From NCBI GenBank assembly GCA_004154925.1, contig QJNS01000111.1:212499-253178 (forward strand): a stretch of 40,680 bases of DNA, read 5' to 3'. This document shows positions 22,197-33,611 of this stretch, piece by piece. The translations under genes and the position numbers were made by a program. Below the pieces are notes generated by a model. The model was given only the letters and a program-made list of their open reading frames with translations. It had not been told where the DNA came from and searched no databases. Each line of letters begins with the position of its first letter. The first letter of the stretch is position 1. This DNA comes from Monosporascus cannonballus (lineage: Eukaryota; Ascomycota; Sordariomycetes; Xylariales).

Positions 22197-23110
22197 GTCC
22201 CCTCTCATTCGAGTTTGTCATCTCTGTTGGCAAGTGCAAGCGGCGCGGGAAGCAAGTTTGACGGGCACCATGGCGGACGGACTTATGACTGGTTCCTGTG
22301 TCACTATATTACCTACCCATCCTACTTAGCATCCCACCATCAAGGCTAGCCAACGATGAATACCACCAGTTTCAGCTTGTTCTTGTCCGCCGTTTCCTCA
22401 ACAGCCATGAACAGCAAGTCCACTTAAATGATCTGACCACTGTAAACCCCCTGAAGAGTAAAACTCTTCGCTTAGGGTAGACTGCCAAAGCAGTCAAAAT
22501 ATTGTCACACTCGATGCCATCGAATCGTTTCGACGCCATTTTAGCTTGCATGTCGCGCCATGGGCATCGCATGTTTATGAAGCCATCAACGATACGGTAT
22601 TTACATAGGAAGAGTTGGAAACATGATATATGCCCTTATCGGCAATATCAAGTGGCGCGATATGAGCACATGTACCCCGGCAGTGCAACAGATTCTACGC
22701 CTTAAGCGGGCTGATGCTTCGGATTTAATTGGTTCCAAACTTAAGCCAGTTAGCGTGCCCCAAGGGGTTACAATTCACCGCTACAGTATTTGCTTGGTAC
22801 AAGTATTCGCTAATTGAGATTTGGGATTCAGGAACCAAACTAGACTCCCGCGCCACTCTCGAAGTACCTCCACCTGCCCACCTCCAGCTGCTACTTTCTA
22901 CCTCAGCGACCCTTCATCTTCAAGGGCACCGAAGCGTCCTGTATCGTTACAAGTGCTTCCCCTCATGTTCTCCCGATGGGAGCCTAAGAAGCAAACAATC
23001 AATCGGCTTTCCTTGATTGGCTTGCTCTGAGAAGTAGCCTCAACTGACACAAGCCCCCTATCTCTCGTTTGAATCCGGCCGAGGCGGGAGAAAGGAGGAG
23101 ATAGCCAACG
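22197..23110. other. Divergent intergenic region
   Basis: Lies between the minus-strand cysteine-rich gene and the plus-strand desaturase, so it should hold both promoters. The short open frames present are unrecognised. No definite site was seen on the desaturase side. Confidence 0.4.
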
Positions 23111-24863
23111 ATGGGCGAGAAGACGTACCCATTGCTGTCTCGGAGAGAGATAGAGGGGTCGATTGCGGATGGAAGGAAGCTTTTCGTCCTCAATCAATAT
23201 GTGATCAAGGCAGATGCTTGGCTCCCCTACCATCCCGGTGGTGAAAAGTCCATCATGCATATGGTTGGTCGAGATGCCACCGACGAGGTCACCGCGTGCG
23301 TACAACCCCTTCTGTTCTTCTGTTCGCACGTCTTCTTGAAGGTCCGAGTCCCTGACATGCTGCGATACCAGTCTTCACTCTGCCCAGGCGTTACAGCAGA
23401 TGAACCGCTATCGTATTGGCCGCATCGAAGGCAGATGGGAAAACTTCATCCCCCCCATCCAGGGAGGCAGGTTCCGGGCCGTATCGGACAACACCGACGG
23501 CGAAGAATGCGAAACCCAACCGACAGCTACTGCAAGCAATTCCAGCTCCCGTGACCCTTCCCCGGTCTCGCCTGTATTCGAGGGCGAGGATCCGGTCTTG
23601 CGGGGTCGGCATGCCGCCGGAGCCACGCAACGGTCAACGTCTGTCTCGTCCAATTCGTCTGTTGATGAGGACGACGGAATGGCCTACCTCGACACCGTCA
23701 CCAAGAAGAAGATCAGTCTCGACCTCGAGACGTACCCCTCCTTGGACCATGCCACTCAAGACGCCATAGTCGCCAAATATCGGCTTTTGGACGAGCGTGT
23801 CAGGGCCGAGGGCCTGTACAACTGCAATTACCGAGCATATGCGATCGAGTGCAGTCGGTACTCTTTCCTATTTGGTCTCATGCTTCTTTTCCTGCGATGG
23901 GGATGGTACGCCTTCAGTGCGGCTTGCCTCGGTGCGTTTTGGCATCAGCTCGTCTTCACAGCCCACGATGCTGGTCACATGGGAATCACTCACGGTTTCC
24001 ATACCGATAGCGTAATCGGTATGATCATTGCTGACTTCTTGGGCGGCTTGTCCCTCGGGTGGTGGAAGAGGAACCATAACGTCCATCACATTGTCACCAA
24101 TTCCCCCGAACACGACCCCGATATCGAGCATATGCCTCTTCTTGCAGTTTCACACCGTTTCCTCAGTAGCCTACGATCCACCTACTACGATCGTATCATG
24201 GAATACGATGCCCTGGCAAAAGTCATGCTCAAGATCCAGGCGTACTCGTACTACGTATTGCTTGCTTTTGGCCGCTTCAACCTCTACCGCTTATCCTGGG
24301 AGTATCTCCTTGGGCCCAACCCCCCGCGGAAGGGTCCGGCGTGGTGGCATAGGTACTTCGAAATTACCGGCCAGGTGGTTTTCTGGACTTGGTTCGGCTA
24401 TTTCCTCGTTTATAAGTCGATCCCCACCGCGTGGGACAGATTCATCTTTGTCATGGTCAGCCACATGGTCACCATGCCCCTTCACGCGCAGATCTGTCTC
24501 TCTCACTTCGCTATGAGCACGTCTGAGCTTGGACCTCATGAATCTTTCCCCCAGAAGATGCTCCGCACGACTATGGATGTTGATTGCCCCCAGTGGCTTG
24601 ATTTCTTCCATGGCGGCCTGCAGTTCCAGGTCATCCACCACCTATACCCGCGCATGCCGCGGCATAATCTCCGCCGCGCGCAGAAGCTTGTCCAAGAGTT
24701 CTGCAACGAAGTCGGCATTCCGTATGCGCTGTACGGTTTCTACGACGGCAACAAGCGTGTGGTTGGTACGCTAGCCGAGGTTTCAAGGCAAGCCGCAATC
24801 CTAGCGAAATGTCAGCAAGTGGTTGCCGAGAGCGGCGATCCGCTCCATGCACACAGCCATTGA
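23111..24863 (+). CDS. Delta-8 sphingolipid desaturase, cytochrome b5 fusion
   Basis: Exons 23111-23295 and 23372-24863, joined in phase 2 across a 76-nt intron (GTGCGT ... CTGAC branch ... CCAG), give 558 residues. The N-terminus is a cytochrome b5 domain with the heme-binding HPGG at 41-44 and a second His in TALH at 64, followed by RYRIGRIEGRWENF. The desaturase domain has the three histidine boxes: HDAGH (260-264), HNVHH (297-301) and QVIHH (481-485). The Gln opening the third box is the mark of front-end desaturases. Hydrophobic segments lie before the first box and in the middle of the domain, so the protein should sit in the ER membrane. Enzymes of this type place the delta-8 double bond in the long-chain base of fungal glucosylceramides. 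A low-complexity Ser-rich linker separates the two domains (about 100-170). Delta-8 regiochemistry is inferred from overall similarity; the fold is certain. Confidence 0.92.
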
Positions 24864-26203
24864 GGGCTTGATATGGATATAGAATACATCCGTCCGGCCA
24901 TAATGTAATACATGATTTCACCTCTTGCATCAATCACACCTGTCATGTCGCATTGTGAGAGATCTGCACGCTCTATCACTCGTCAAACTTCCGCCAGTGA
25001 CCTCATAGTTGGCACGGCATGATTGGGTTAAATGGCTTGGATCGGGCAACTAGTCTGGACCACGTCGAGTAGGTCGAATTAGAAAAGTTGTCATATTGCA
25101 TGCGTTCAGCTAATGAAACTCGCAAGGACTCTAATGATCCGGTGCCTTAACATACATGCTGACTACCTAGTTACCCAAATGAAACGTGAATCGACGGTGT
25201 ACGCCCTCGATTAGAAGTTAGAGTAACGGTAGAAGCTAGCAACATCCTGACCGTCTATACGATGTAGAATGGGGCGGCGATCGTGGAACGCCGCCTTTAC
25301 GGCTAACCCTATAGGAAGAGTCAGCCCTTGAAGTTTACTGGCACAGCATTCAAAAAAAAAAACGTTCTCCCCGACGCTGCTTTTGGATCATTCAGTCTCA
25401 AACTAGCGTCTGATTCACCTTCATTCTGCGGCGCCACATCTCACCAAGTGACCAAGAGCCAGGTTCCCTGATGCTTGCTCGTTGCGGCTGACCGCAGCAC
25501 ACCATTACAAGGTGCTCTCCTTACCAGGATAATCCATGTTTCCAACAAAGCACTTGTTACCTTCGTAGCTCACACCTATCTGACAGCTAATCCGAGTAGA
25601 AAGGCTATAATCGCACGGGTATCATCAATTCGAGTTACCTGCGGTTTGGATAAAGGTGGCTGGGTACACGGCCTTACCTAGTTCAATATTGCATGTCCCA
25701 CGAGGAGCGGACTAACAAACGTGGTCGATTCTGCAGCGCCTGCCGGTGTGAAAAAGAGACTACGGATACGAGGCCGGATCTAAACCTGACGCTCCGGTAA
25801 GGCCCGAGGCGTCCTATAAGACTGCCTTCGATGGCGGGAGCGGCCCTCTGCTTTCGAGATTGGCCGGGCATGTCGGCTCCCGGCGAGTCAACTCACGATA
25901 TGACTACCTCGACCTAGGACTGGACGAGAGAATGGAATCCCACGGCTCGGTGCAGGGTGGTCCCCCGGTGAATGGGAACAGCAAATTAACAGGAGCTCAG
26001 AGGCGACAAAAGAAAGTATGGCTGTTATATATATCTAGGTCATCCTCTCCACCACTGCGAAGGCAGAGCCTCGTCACAATATTGCATCACAAACAAGCTT
26101 ACAACGTCCTTCTAAGCGCGTTGGACGCGACGAGATTTTGTGTTTCCGTGTTTCGTTCTCTGACACTCGACCGAACCACCCCGTTTACTACCTCCATCTC
26201 CCG
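24864..26203. other. Intergenic stretch
   Basis: About 1.3 kb downstream of the desaturase. It contains an A10 run near 25353 and a TATATATA element near 26026-26033 that could serve the small SMP-like gene. The other short open frames are unrecognised. Confidence 0.4.
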
Positions 26204-26481
26204 ATGGGTTCAGGCAAGATGGACGAGAAGGCGGCGAAGCGCATCGCCGATGCCCGCGGGAAGAAGGTACGTAAGCCACCATCCATTCATCATCCCGAGG
26301 AACCGCTCTCTGTCTGTAGGCACCTGACGTGGAGCTGACGCGAGAAACACGAAAGGACCCATTCGCGAAGCGTGCGGATCTCGCTGCCCGGAACAACAGA
26401 GATCGAACTGGAAGCGGCGTGGACGGACCATGGCGCAAAGGCGACCCGAGCGCCCAAAAGGATAATAGGCGGGCAAAGTGA
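26204..26481 (+). CDS. Small SMP-like (seed-maturation-protein domain) protein
   Basis: Two exons, 26204-26266 and 26320-26481, with a 53-nt phase-0 intron from GTACGT to CTGTAG; 74 residues. The N-terminal half has MDEKAAKRIADARGKK and the second exon begins APDVELTRETRKDPFAKRAD, followed by LAARNNRDR. This K/A/R-rich helical pattern, with an 'AAKRI...' block and an 'FAKRA' block, resembles the short SMP-domain proteins of filamentous fungi, which are related to plant late-embryogenesis proteins and thought to be stress- or spore-linked. The splice signals and frame agreement support a real gene despite its size. It is hydrophilic with no signal peptide or membrane segment. The family assignment is a recollection of pattern, not an alignment. 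Confidence 0.6.
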
Positions 26482-28766
26482 TTCCATGTTTGTTTGGGTG
26501 GAGATGGTCTCCCCTACGGGGCCTCAGTCCACGGATCCAGTGTGTAGACCAATGTGCGTGTGCGATAGTCGAGGCTAGGTTTTGGTTACGGAAGGACGAA
26601 TATGGCCCCGGCTGCGGAAGAGGCTAGGAGAGTCGGACTTCGATCCCATTGGGGCGCCAGCCATACGGGACAGCATCATGGTGGTTTCCTTGAGGTCAGC
26701 ATGGATGATTGGTGGTCGAGGAACCCGCCCATGTGGCAACAAGCGCATAATGACCATTATCATATCAATATCAGCTGTATTGTATGCTTTAGGTGTCGAA
26801 CGTATTGAGCAGCCGTCCTGAGAAAGCGTAATGGGCCCCACGGGGCTTCTCCCACGTCCTTGCGGCATAAAGAGGGCCATCTAGAACGTGCGGTGCATGT
26901 CTCATATCTTCGACGCCACTGTTACATGGCGCCAGGCTTGAACTTGCTTTTTTCTTTATTCTTGTGTGATAGGACTCGCCATCGCCGGACCTCACTCAGT
27001 ATCCCACATTTGGAGGTTGGGCAGGAGAAAGTGAGGGTGGCATTTGCCATTTCATTATTCCCAGGACAGCCGATCCACAAGTCAGGGTAAGGGTCCAGGG
27101 GATCGACCGGGATGATCGTGCGCTTATCTAGAACTACCAATACCGGATCTAAAACTACTGGTACCGGATCGAAGCTAATGCGACAAGGAGTCATGGCATA
27201 TTCGTTACGGTCATGCTATATAATGCGGGTTATAACGCAGGTGCTGACAAGTGATGGAACTCTGGGGCTATGACGGTCCTAGCTTGGATTGACTACGCGG
27301 TCCGTCCCGTACGCTTATAGAAGTGGGTGTACTGACAGCTTCGTGATGATCATTCGGTTCCTCGATGCCGCTGGGGCGTGTCCAGGGTCGGTTAGCTTCA
27401 GCTGTGAAGTGGAGTCAATTCTACCTCTGATTGTCCCTGACGACTTGTCGATGTGTACAACCACTCGGGGTATCGGTTTGGGGAGAAGAACAGTATCATA
27501 CGTCTGGATATGTTAGATCTTCGCTTGCGACGCCAGTATAGCGAGATGCGTGATCTAGTCCAAGGCTTACCCTCGAGTCGCCATCAAGAGAGGCAAGGCA
27601 TGCGATGCAAAGAGGCGAGCATGCTTGTCGGAGAGTTGGGGAAGAGGAAAGATGTGACACGTTGTATACTTCCACACATATAGAGTAAGCTAACGGAGCC
27701 ATGCCTACTCCCCAACGCCCGGGCAAACCAGTAGCGTGGAAGTTCTTGGTCCTTGACTATACAAAATGGCTGGGCGACACTTAGTCGACAACGCTCGCCG
27801 TGGCATCTCCCAGAGCCTGAGGCCCTGGAATTGACAAGGTTCTATAACGAGGAGAGGAGAGTGGAGAGTCGACCATAGGCGGAGATAGGAGGGAACTTAG
27901 AGCCGAAACATATTATACGCTACGCACACCTTAGCAACACTCCCCGAACTGACCCTGTTCTACAGATCGACGTTTTTGAGCATCAACCTGCGTCGTCGGA
28001 CGGTCAGTAGCTCCCCAGCCACATTAAGCAAATGCTGGGACCAGTAGTCGCAACCATCCACTCTTGTCTCAGGCAAACAAAATCTAGTATCTCAACACGA
28101 AGGTTTGACCCTTTTTACATTTGTAGGATGCCTCGATGAGCTACGAATATTTCGGATCATTGGAACTGAGTCTAAAAATACCAGGCATTAAATAACACAA
28201 CAGCCAGCAGACCTGCTGCAAAGCATTCAAGGCCATGGCAGGTCATGTCTAAAGAAAAAATAGGGGCGGTATTGCTCTTACAGGCACCATACCTCATTAT
28301 CCCATCTCGTCTAATATTATTGTTGCGTCTTGTGAATGACATATCACCAAGTCCGGAGCCTTAAATCTCGAGGCCACTCTGAGAGTTCAACGACCTTACA
28401 CCTGTGTCTAATGCCCTGTTTAACTGCGGAGAGTGCCGTTTGAGCTATGATGACCTGCACGATCACATGGCTGTGCTCAAGTGAAGCTACAGGTAACATG
28501 GTTGCCACTCCTTTGTTAGCTCTCTACTAAGACATAGCTTCTGGGTGGCCCTATTATTTATTGAGCATTGGCCGTCGTTTTATTTCTTTACCCCCATTAA
28601 GGACACTAATAGAGGCGGGCAGTGGCATAATGACTCTAACACCTCCACCGGCGCATTACGTACGCACGTCAGATCTGTATATTTTTATGTGTTATAACCT
28701 CCTACCTCCCACAATCCGTCAGTGGATGAGAACCGGATCCTCTCCGCGATATCCAAACCAGTTTGT
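26482..28766. other. Gene-free stretch of 2.3 kb
   Basis: Only short unrecognised open frames on both strands. A 21-nt imperfect tandem duplication lies at 27132-27173. No RNA gene, transposon end or splice-supported gene was recognised. Confidence 0.45.
27132..27173. repeat. Two-copy 21-nt tandem duplication
   Basis: 27132-27152 and 27153-27173 share AACTAC, TACCGGATC and a final AA; the differences are few. Function, if any, is unknown. Confidence 0.55.
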
Positions 28767-31700
28767 TCAACCACCCTTCACGGCACCAGTCGGGGTATCC
28801 ACAGGCCCATTCACAAGTCTGATAACAGCCGACAGCCACGTCTCGTGATCCTCCAACAGGTGCGGATCGCCGCCCCACCGCAACACGCTCGCAAGCCAGC
28901 GGTAGTCGCCAGGCCCCGGCGAGTACACAGTCCCATTGGGCAGGGTAGCCGTGACGCCGGTCCCGGACGGCCAGTTAATTGTTGATGGGTTCAGTAACTG
29001 GGTCACGTTGAGCAGTGTACCGTAGGACGGGAGGCCGAACACCGACGCGGGGGCCGCCGCGGCCGAGGGCCGGTACTCGTGCGCCACGGCGGGGTCGAAA
29101 CCGTATAGGTTCGGTTCTATGCTGATGTTTGCCGGCACGAGGTCGACGCGGAACCCGCGCGTGAACTGCTCGCGGCTGAGGACGGAGCGGTACGGGAGCG
29201 ACGCGTTGACCTCGAGCAGGTCCGTGTCGATACGCCATCCGTCCGGGAACTTGTAGGAAAGGCTCGGCATTACGTTTGTGGGCGTGCTGTTGAAGACGGT
29301 GAAGTACGCTGCGTTGTACAGGGAGTAAGGGGGTCCTGAGTAAGGCACGGTTAGCTCTTCGTCGCTGCTAGCTACTGTTATGAAGCCCCCGAATACTGGC
29401 AGTTCGCCGGGCTTGACGCCAGAGGCGGGCGGCAAGATCTTGAAGGAGACGACCGTCGATTGCCCTGCTGCGAGTTCCACCGTTGGCGACTCGAACTCGG
29501 CGGACCCATAGATCGGGAGCTGATTCTCTTGCTGGAAGAACGGATTATTGGGCGGGTTGGGCTCGGAGTAGGAGGCCCCTAGGTGGGACAAAGCGTAGGT
29601 CTTGGGCGAGTTCGAGAGGTTCTCGATAGTAATATTAACAGCTCCGTAGGTAGTACGATCATTATCGCTCACAAGCAGCTGGCCCGGAGATACGCGACTC
29701 TGATAGAAAATGGCATCGTAGGCATTTACCAAGCCGGCACCTTGTTGGAACGTCCCGGCTACCATAGTGTCATTATAAACCCAGTTGACAGGATTCGAGG
29801 TTGATTGCAGCAACGACAGGATCTCCGCTACCGACAAATTGGGAAATTGTGACTTAACCAGGGCGTAACATCCGCTCACGAAGGGTGTCGCCATGGAAGT
29901 ACCCGAGAGGATAGTATAATACCCCTGTTTCCCCAGCGGCCATGTTGACAGTATCTTTCCACCCGGGGCGGAAATCTGCGGCTTCAAGTCGTAAGTCAGG
30001 TAGTTGGGCCCGAAGCTCGAGAAATAGTCCATCTTCCCGCCGACGTACATTGCGGGGCTGGAATATGAGGAATCGTTGAAGAAAAGCCTATACTGGTCCG
30101 CGCCAGAAGTCTCCAAGTTTGAAAGGAGCGTCGTGCTGTCATTCGCATTCACCGCTATGTACTGAACGGTGCCATCGTCGAAAAACCCTGTGGATGCCAC
30201 CTCGTAGTCTACAAGATAGGGGTCCGATGTGTCGGCATAGAGGCCCATCATGTACTTGGGGCCGCTGTTTCCAGAGCAGCAGGATCTGGCGCTAGTGTAT
30301 CGGCAGCGATCGGTCACCGGAAAGGCGATGATTGTTGTGTTCAGCCTGCCTCGGTCTTCCAGAAAAGACACAGCGTCCTGCCATACGCTGGAGGATGCAC
30401 AGCCGTCATCAAGAAGATAGACCTCCAACCCGCCAGGGGATTCAATAGGCCACAGTGCACCATAAGGTATCGTGTCCCCTCGAGAATCAGTAAGAGTGTA
30501 GACAAGCGGGAAGTGCTTGTTCGTAATCGAGCCAACGGAGATAATTGTTGGAAGCTCCGCAGGAGTAGATGTGCGGTACAACTGAGGAGCATACTTGCTT
30601 CCACTGCCCGCATTACCCTGGGCGACGATTACAGCAATCCCGGCGTCTACGAGGCGGCCGGCAACCGTAGCTAACGGATCGTTTCCACTTTGCCATGACT
30701 CCTGGATACTGAGCGACATGCTGATGATATCGACGCCATCAGCCTGTGCTTTAAGCATTGCTGCCATGACGCGGTCAGTAGTCTCGCCGTTCAATTGGCA
30801 ATCGAACACTTTGTATATGTATAGTGTAGCTTCCGGAGCCACGCCGGATATGTTTAGCGTTCTGTCTCCATCTGGGAGCGCATCCATGCCGACAATTCCT
30901 ACCAGCGGTTGTTAGCTAGAGTAGCACAGGAAGAGAGTGCGTGGTGATCTAGTTACCGGCAACATGTGTGCCATGTCCTGCTCCGTAACAAGAGCTCAGG
31001 AAGTCACCATTTTCAACGGCGGTTCCGTTATCCTGCTACGTGTCAGTATCTATTGCTGAGACTAGGAGACTTATCACCCTTAAACTCTTCTATCCCAACG
31101 GGTCCACATGGACCGTCGAATGGCATAGGAAGTAGGATAGAGGGTCTTGGAAGAAAACGAGCACTCTGCTATCTTTGTTAACGTGGTTCCTTGTGTGATG
31201 GGATATTCGTCACATACGACCGAGAGCCACGACCAACCTCCAGCAATTTTATAGCCAGGGCCAAATCCTCCCCCGAGAGCTGGGTGCCGATAATCGACAC
31301 CTGTGTCGACGATGCCGATCTTGATGCCCTTGCCTTTGATACCTAGATTGTGCAACTTGTCTACACCAGCCATCTCTAGTGTCGATGCCAAGTTCTCGCC
31401 GAGCTTAGGCACTGCATTTGGCATTGGTGGAGGGTTCGAATATGACCGGAAAGGTTCCGCTGCTGAAAACTCGCCGATGATAGGTTCCGGTAGGAACATC
31501 TCGTATACGGGATTGACTGTCACAACCCCGGGAAACTCGCTGAGTTGAGCTGCTATGGCTTCAGAGTCGCCATTCTCGGCCACTCGGATAGACAAGCCAA
31601 CGTAGGTGCCCGGAGAACGGTACTCATGGGCGACAGTATACTCAAGGGAGGATTCCGCCGCCCGCTTGTGGAATTCAGCATGCTGGTCGAGGCTTCGCCC

Positions 31701-31823
31701 CATGATCCCAGTTCCGTCTGCTTCATTTGACAACTCAACGATAAATGCGCCGTCAACCAACCTGGGACGCTTAGCTGCAGAGGCCAGGGCTATAGAAGAA
31801 ACGAAGCTGAAAAGACGTAGCAT
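28767..31823 (-). CDS. Secreted subtilisin-like serine protease (S8, PA-inserted)
   Basis: Proposed exons are 31823-31218, 31032-30957 and 30898-28767, with introns of 185 nt (GTATGT ... ACTGACACGTAGCAG) and 58 nt (GTAACT ... CTAAC ... GGTAG). The product is 937 residues. A signal peptide (about 1-17) is followed by an I9-type propeptide. The catalytic triad is visible: Asp173 in GIVDTGVDYRHPAL, His222 in GAGHGTHVAG and Ser562 in LSGTSMATPFVSG, with the oxyanion Asn near 323 in AQGNAGSG. Between His and Ser there is a protease-associated-domain-like insert, and about 370 residues of beta-rich C-terminus follow, as in the Vpr/C5a-peptidase branch. It should be an extracellular endopeptidase. 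The first intron is the least certain point: it contains a short open stretch, so a small extra exon is possible. A TATA box lies at 31911-31918. Family is certain, substrate unknown. Confidence 0.88.
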
Positions 31824-32792
31824 GATGATAGACTTGGGATCTTCTCCCCCGGCAACCGGTCTTGAGTATCGTCATATTGGAAGCCAATAATCAAAACGGC
31901 CTAGAAGCGACTTTTATAGTTGCGATGACCCCTGAGCTAGCGCCATGATGTGATAAGCGACGTCTTTACCACATTATTAGAGGCTTATCCAGCTCGTTCT
32001 AACTACCTAAGACAGGTAGCAGAAGAGCAAAGAGATATCAAGAGCTGGCCGGTGAGCTTCCGCCGTCGGAGCATAAGAGATAGATATGCTTGGGTACCCT
32101 AGTCACAAGTGGGCTTCCTCTCTACGGGAGACGGGAGCATTCTCCGGAGGAGTCGGAACCCTATGGACTGCATACGACCAAGCCGCATTCGGGATCACGT
32201 AAATCAAGCCGCAATGATGTTATACGACGGGGATGACTTAAGATGAGTAAGGCCTGCATATACCCATGTTCCGGGAATGGGGCCACACGCAAGGTCTTGA
32301 AGCGACGTTAGGGAACGGGCGGAGAGAGCGGAAAGACGAGAAACGCTGTGATCCACATAAGATAAGGCGAAGCTGGCGGTGTCGTTCTAGAATATTTCGG
32401 CCATGCGGCTTCGAGCGTTCGACGATCCTCGCAGTAACAAGCATCTGGGCGTCACGCCACCTATCTGCAAGACTGTGCTGGGGCTGACTCGAGACGCGGA
32501 GATGATCTCGACCGATGCTGCCATGGCCAGATTGTGTGTCCTGGTTAAAAGGATCTGTAATTGTCGATTCAACCTGCTCATGTTTCCTGTTTTCTCACAT
32601 GTTGCAATTACCATGTTGAAAATCGCCGAAGGGCTAAAGGCATAGGGCAAGAACCGTCGGCTAGAGAATATTACTGATATCAGACAGACATGGATCTATG
32701 CAAATTTATAGGAGTGGATCATGGGGCCGATTTTACCTAGTAGACTCTATAAGTCATTCCAACCGGTCCCTTCAAATGACAATAGAAGCAAG
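31824..32792. other. Upstream region of the protease and unassigned DNA
   Basis: Apart from the TATA box at 31911-31918, this holds only short, mutually antisense open frames near 32240-32650 that match nothing I recognise. Confidence 0.4.
31911..31918 (-). promoter_or_regulatory. TATA box of the subtilase gene
   Basis: Reads TATAAAAG on the minus strand, 88 nt upstream of the start codon at 31823, an expected core promoter position. Confidence 0.6.
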
Positions 32793-33032
32793 TCATATTA
32801 CTATGACATGCAGGCCTGTTGAATTGACCGCATCTGTTACTATAAGAAGTATATAAGTATGTAGGTAGGCGGATATCACTTGAAAGACCGCACGGAGCTC
32901 GGTAAAAAACAACTCCACTTCAGTGTTTCCATAATCGGAGAAGTATTTGTTGGCAAGGGTCCAGTCTATGCCCTTTTTCATGCATTTAGTGAATGCGTCT
33001 CTGGTTCGCGTACACCATTCAGCCTCAGGCAT
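32793..33032 (-). CDS. Doubtful small ORF, possible exon of an unrecognised gene
   Basis: The open frame starts MPEAEWCTRTRDAFTK and continues GIDWTLANKYFSDYG and VELFFTELRAVFQ, a composition (aromatics, charged helices) more protein-like than the random frames around it. After AVFQ it turns into hydrophobic AT-rich translation; a GTGATA there and a CAACAG before 32823 could remove that part and leave a short end. The open frame extends upstream to a CTCTAG acceptor-like site near 33057, so the real gene could have an earlier exon that I could not find. A TATA-like CTTTATATGG lies at 33221-33230. I recognise no family; it may equally be a gene relic or chance. Confidence 0.3.
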   Translation of the reverse strand: MPEAEWCTRTRDAFTKCMKKGIDWTLANKYFSDYGNTEVELFFTELRAVFQVISAYLHTYILLIVTDAVNSTGLHVIVI

Positions 33033-33611
33033 TCCTGCAGGTGGGTTGCATGCCTAGAGCAAGTACGAAGAGCTTATTAGGGAATCATTCGGTCGCCATT
33101 GGCGGCTGCCTCCATGCTCGTTGTTGGTTGTTGGTGCTCATGGCTCTGATGTCATAGTGCTATCTGTTGTAGATGTTGTATTGTTGATGGTCAGGTGTTG
33201 CCCGTGCCCATCAGCGACATCCATATAAAGTTGTTGCTCTTGGGGAGTCTCCAGCGAGCTGGCCAACAGAATACGCAGAGCGGACTTGTGTAAGGTAAGG
33301 CCACGAAGGCACGAGCCACACCTGAGTTACCGAGAAATAAGTAGGAGCGTGTTTAAGTAACTCAACTTTCATTAGGTGTTTAGCTGCAGAGCGCTAGTTG
33401 AAAGTTGAAGGCTACTAGACTAGGTAACTTAGAACCTCACTCATCCCCGCAATCCATCTACTGGGTAAACGCGCTGAATCGTCAGTCATAGTGTCTATCT
33501 AATCCAGCCTTTCCCTCATCATCACAGCCAGCGCGTATAGTCTTTCATGTCAACCGCTTCGCCCTATGAGTAGTTGGCTGCCTGTGGGATAAAGCCGACG
33601 ACGACGTAGCC
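33033..33611. other. Upstream region of VAC14
   Basis: About 580 bp with no recognised gene. It should contain the VAC14 promoter and perhaps the 5' part of the doubtful minus-strand ORF. No definite motif apart from the minus-strand TATA-like site at 33221-33230. Confidence 0.35.

Noticed and set aside
31033..31217. Possible small exon inside the first intron of the subtilase gene (frame containing DGPCGPVGIEEFKGD)
   Set aside because: No donor in this stretch keeps the phase needed to enter the HGTHVAG exon, while direct splicing from GTATGT to ACTGACACGTAGCAG is in phase and has a good branch point.
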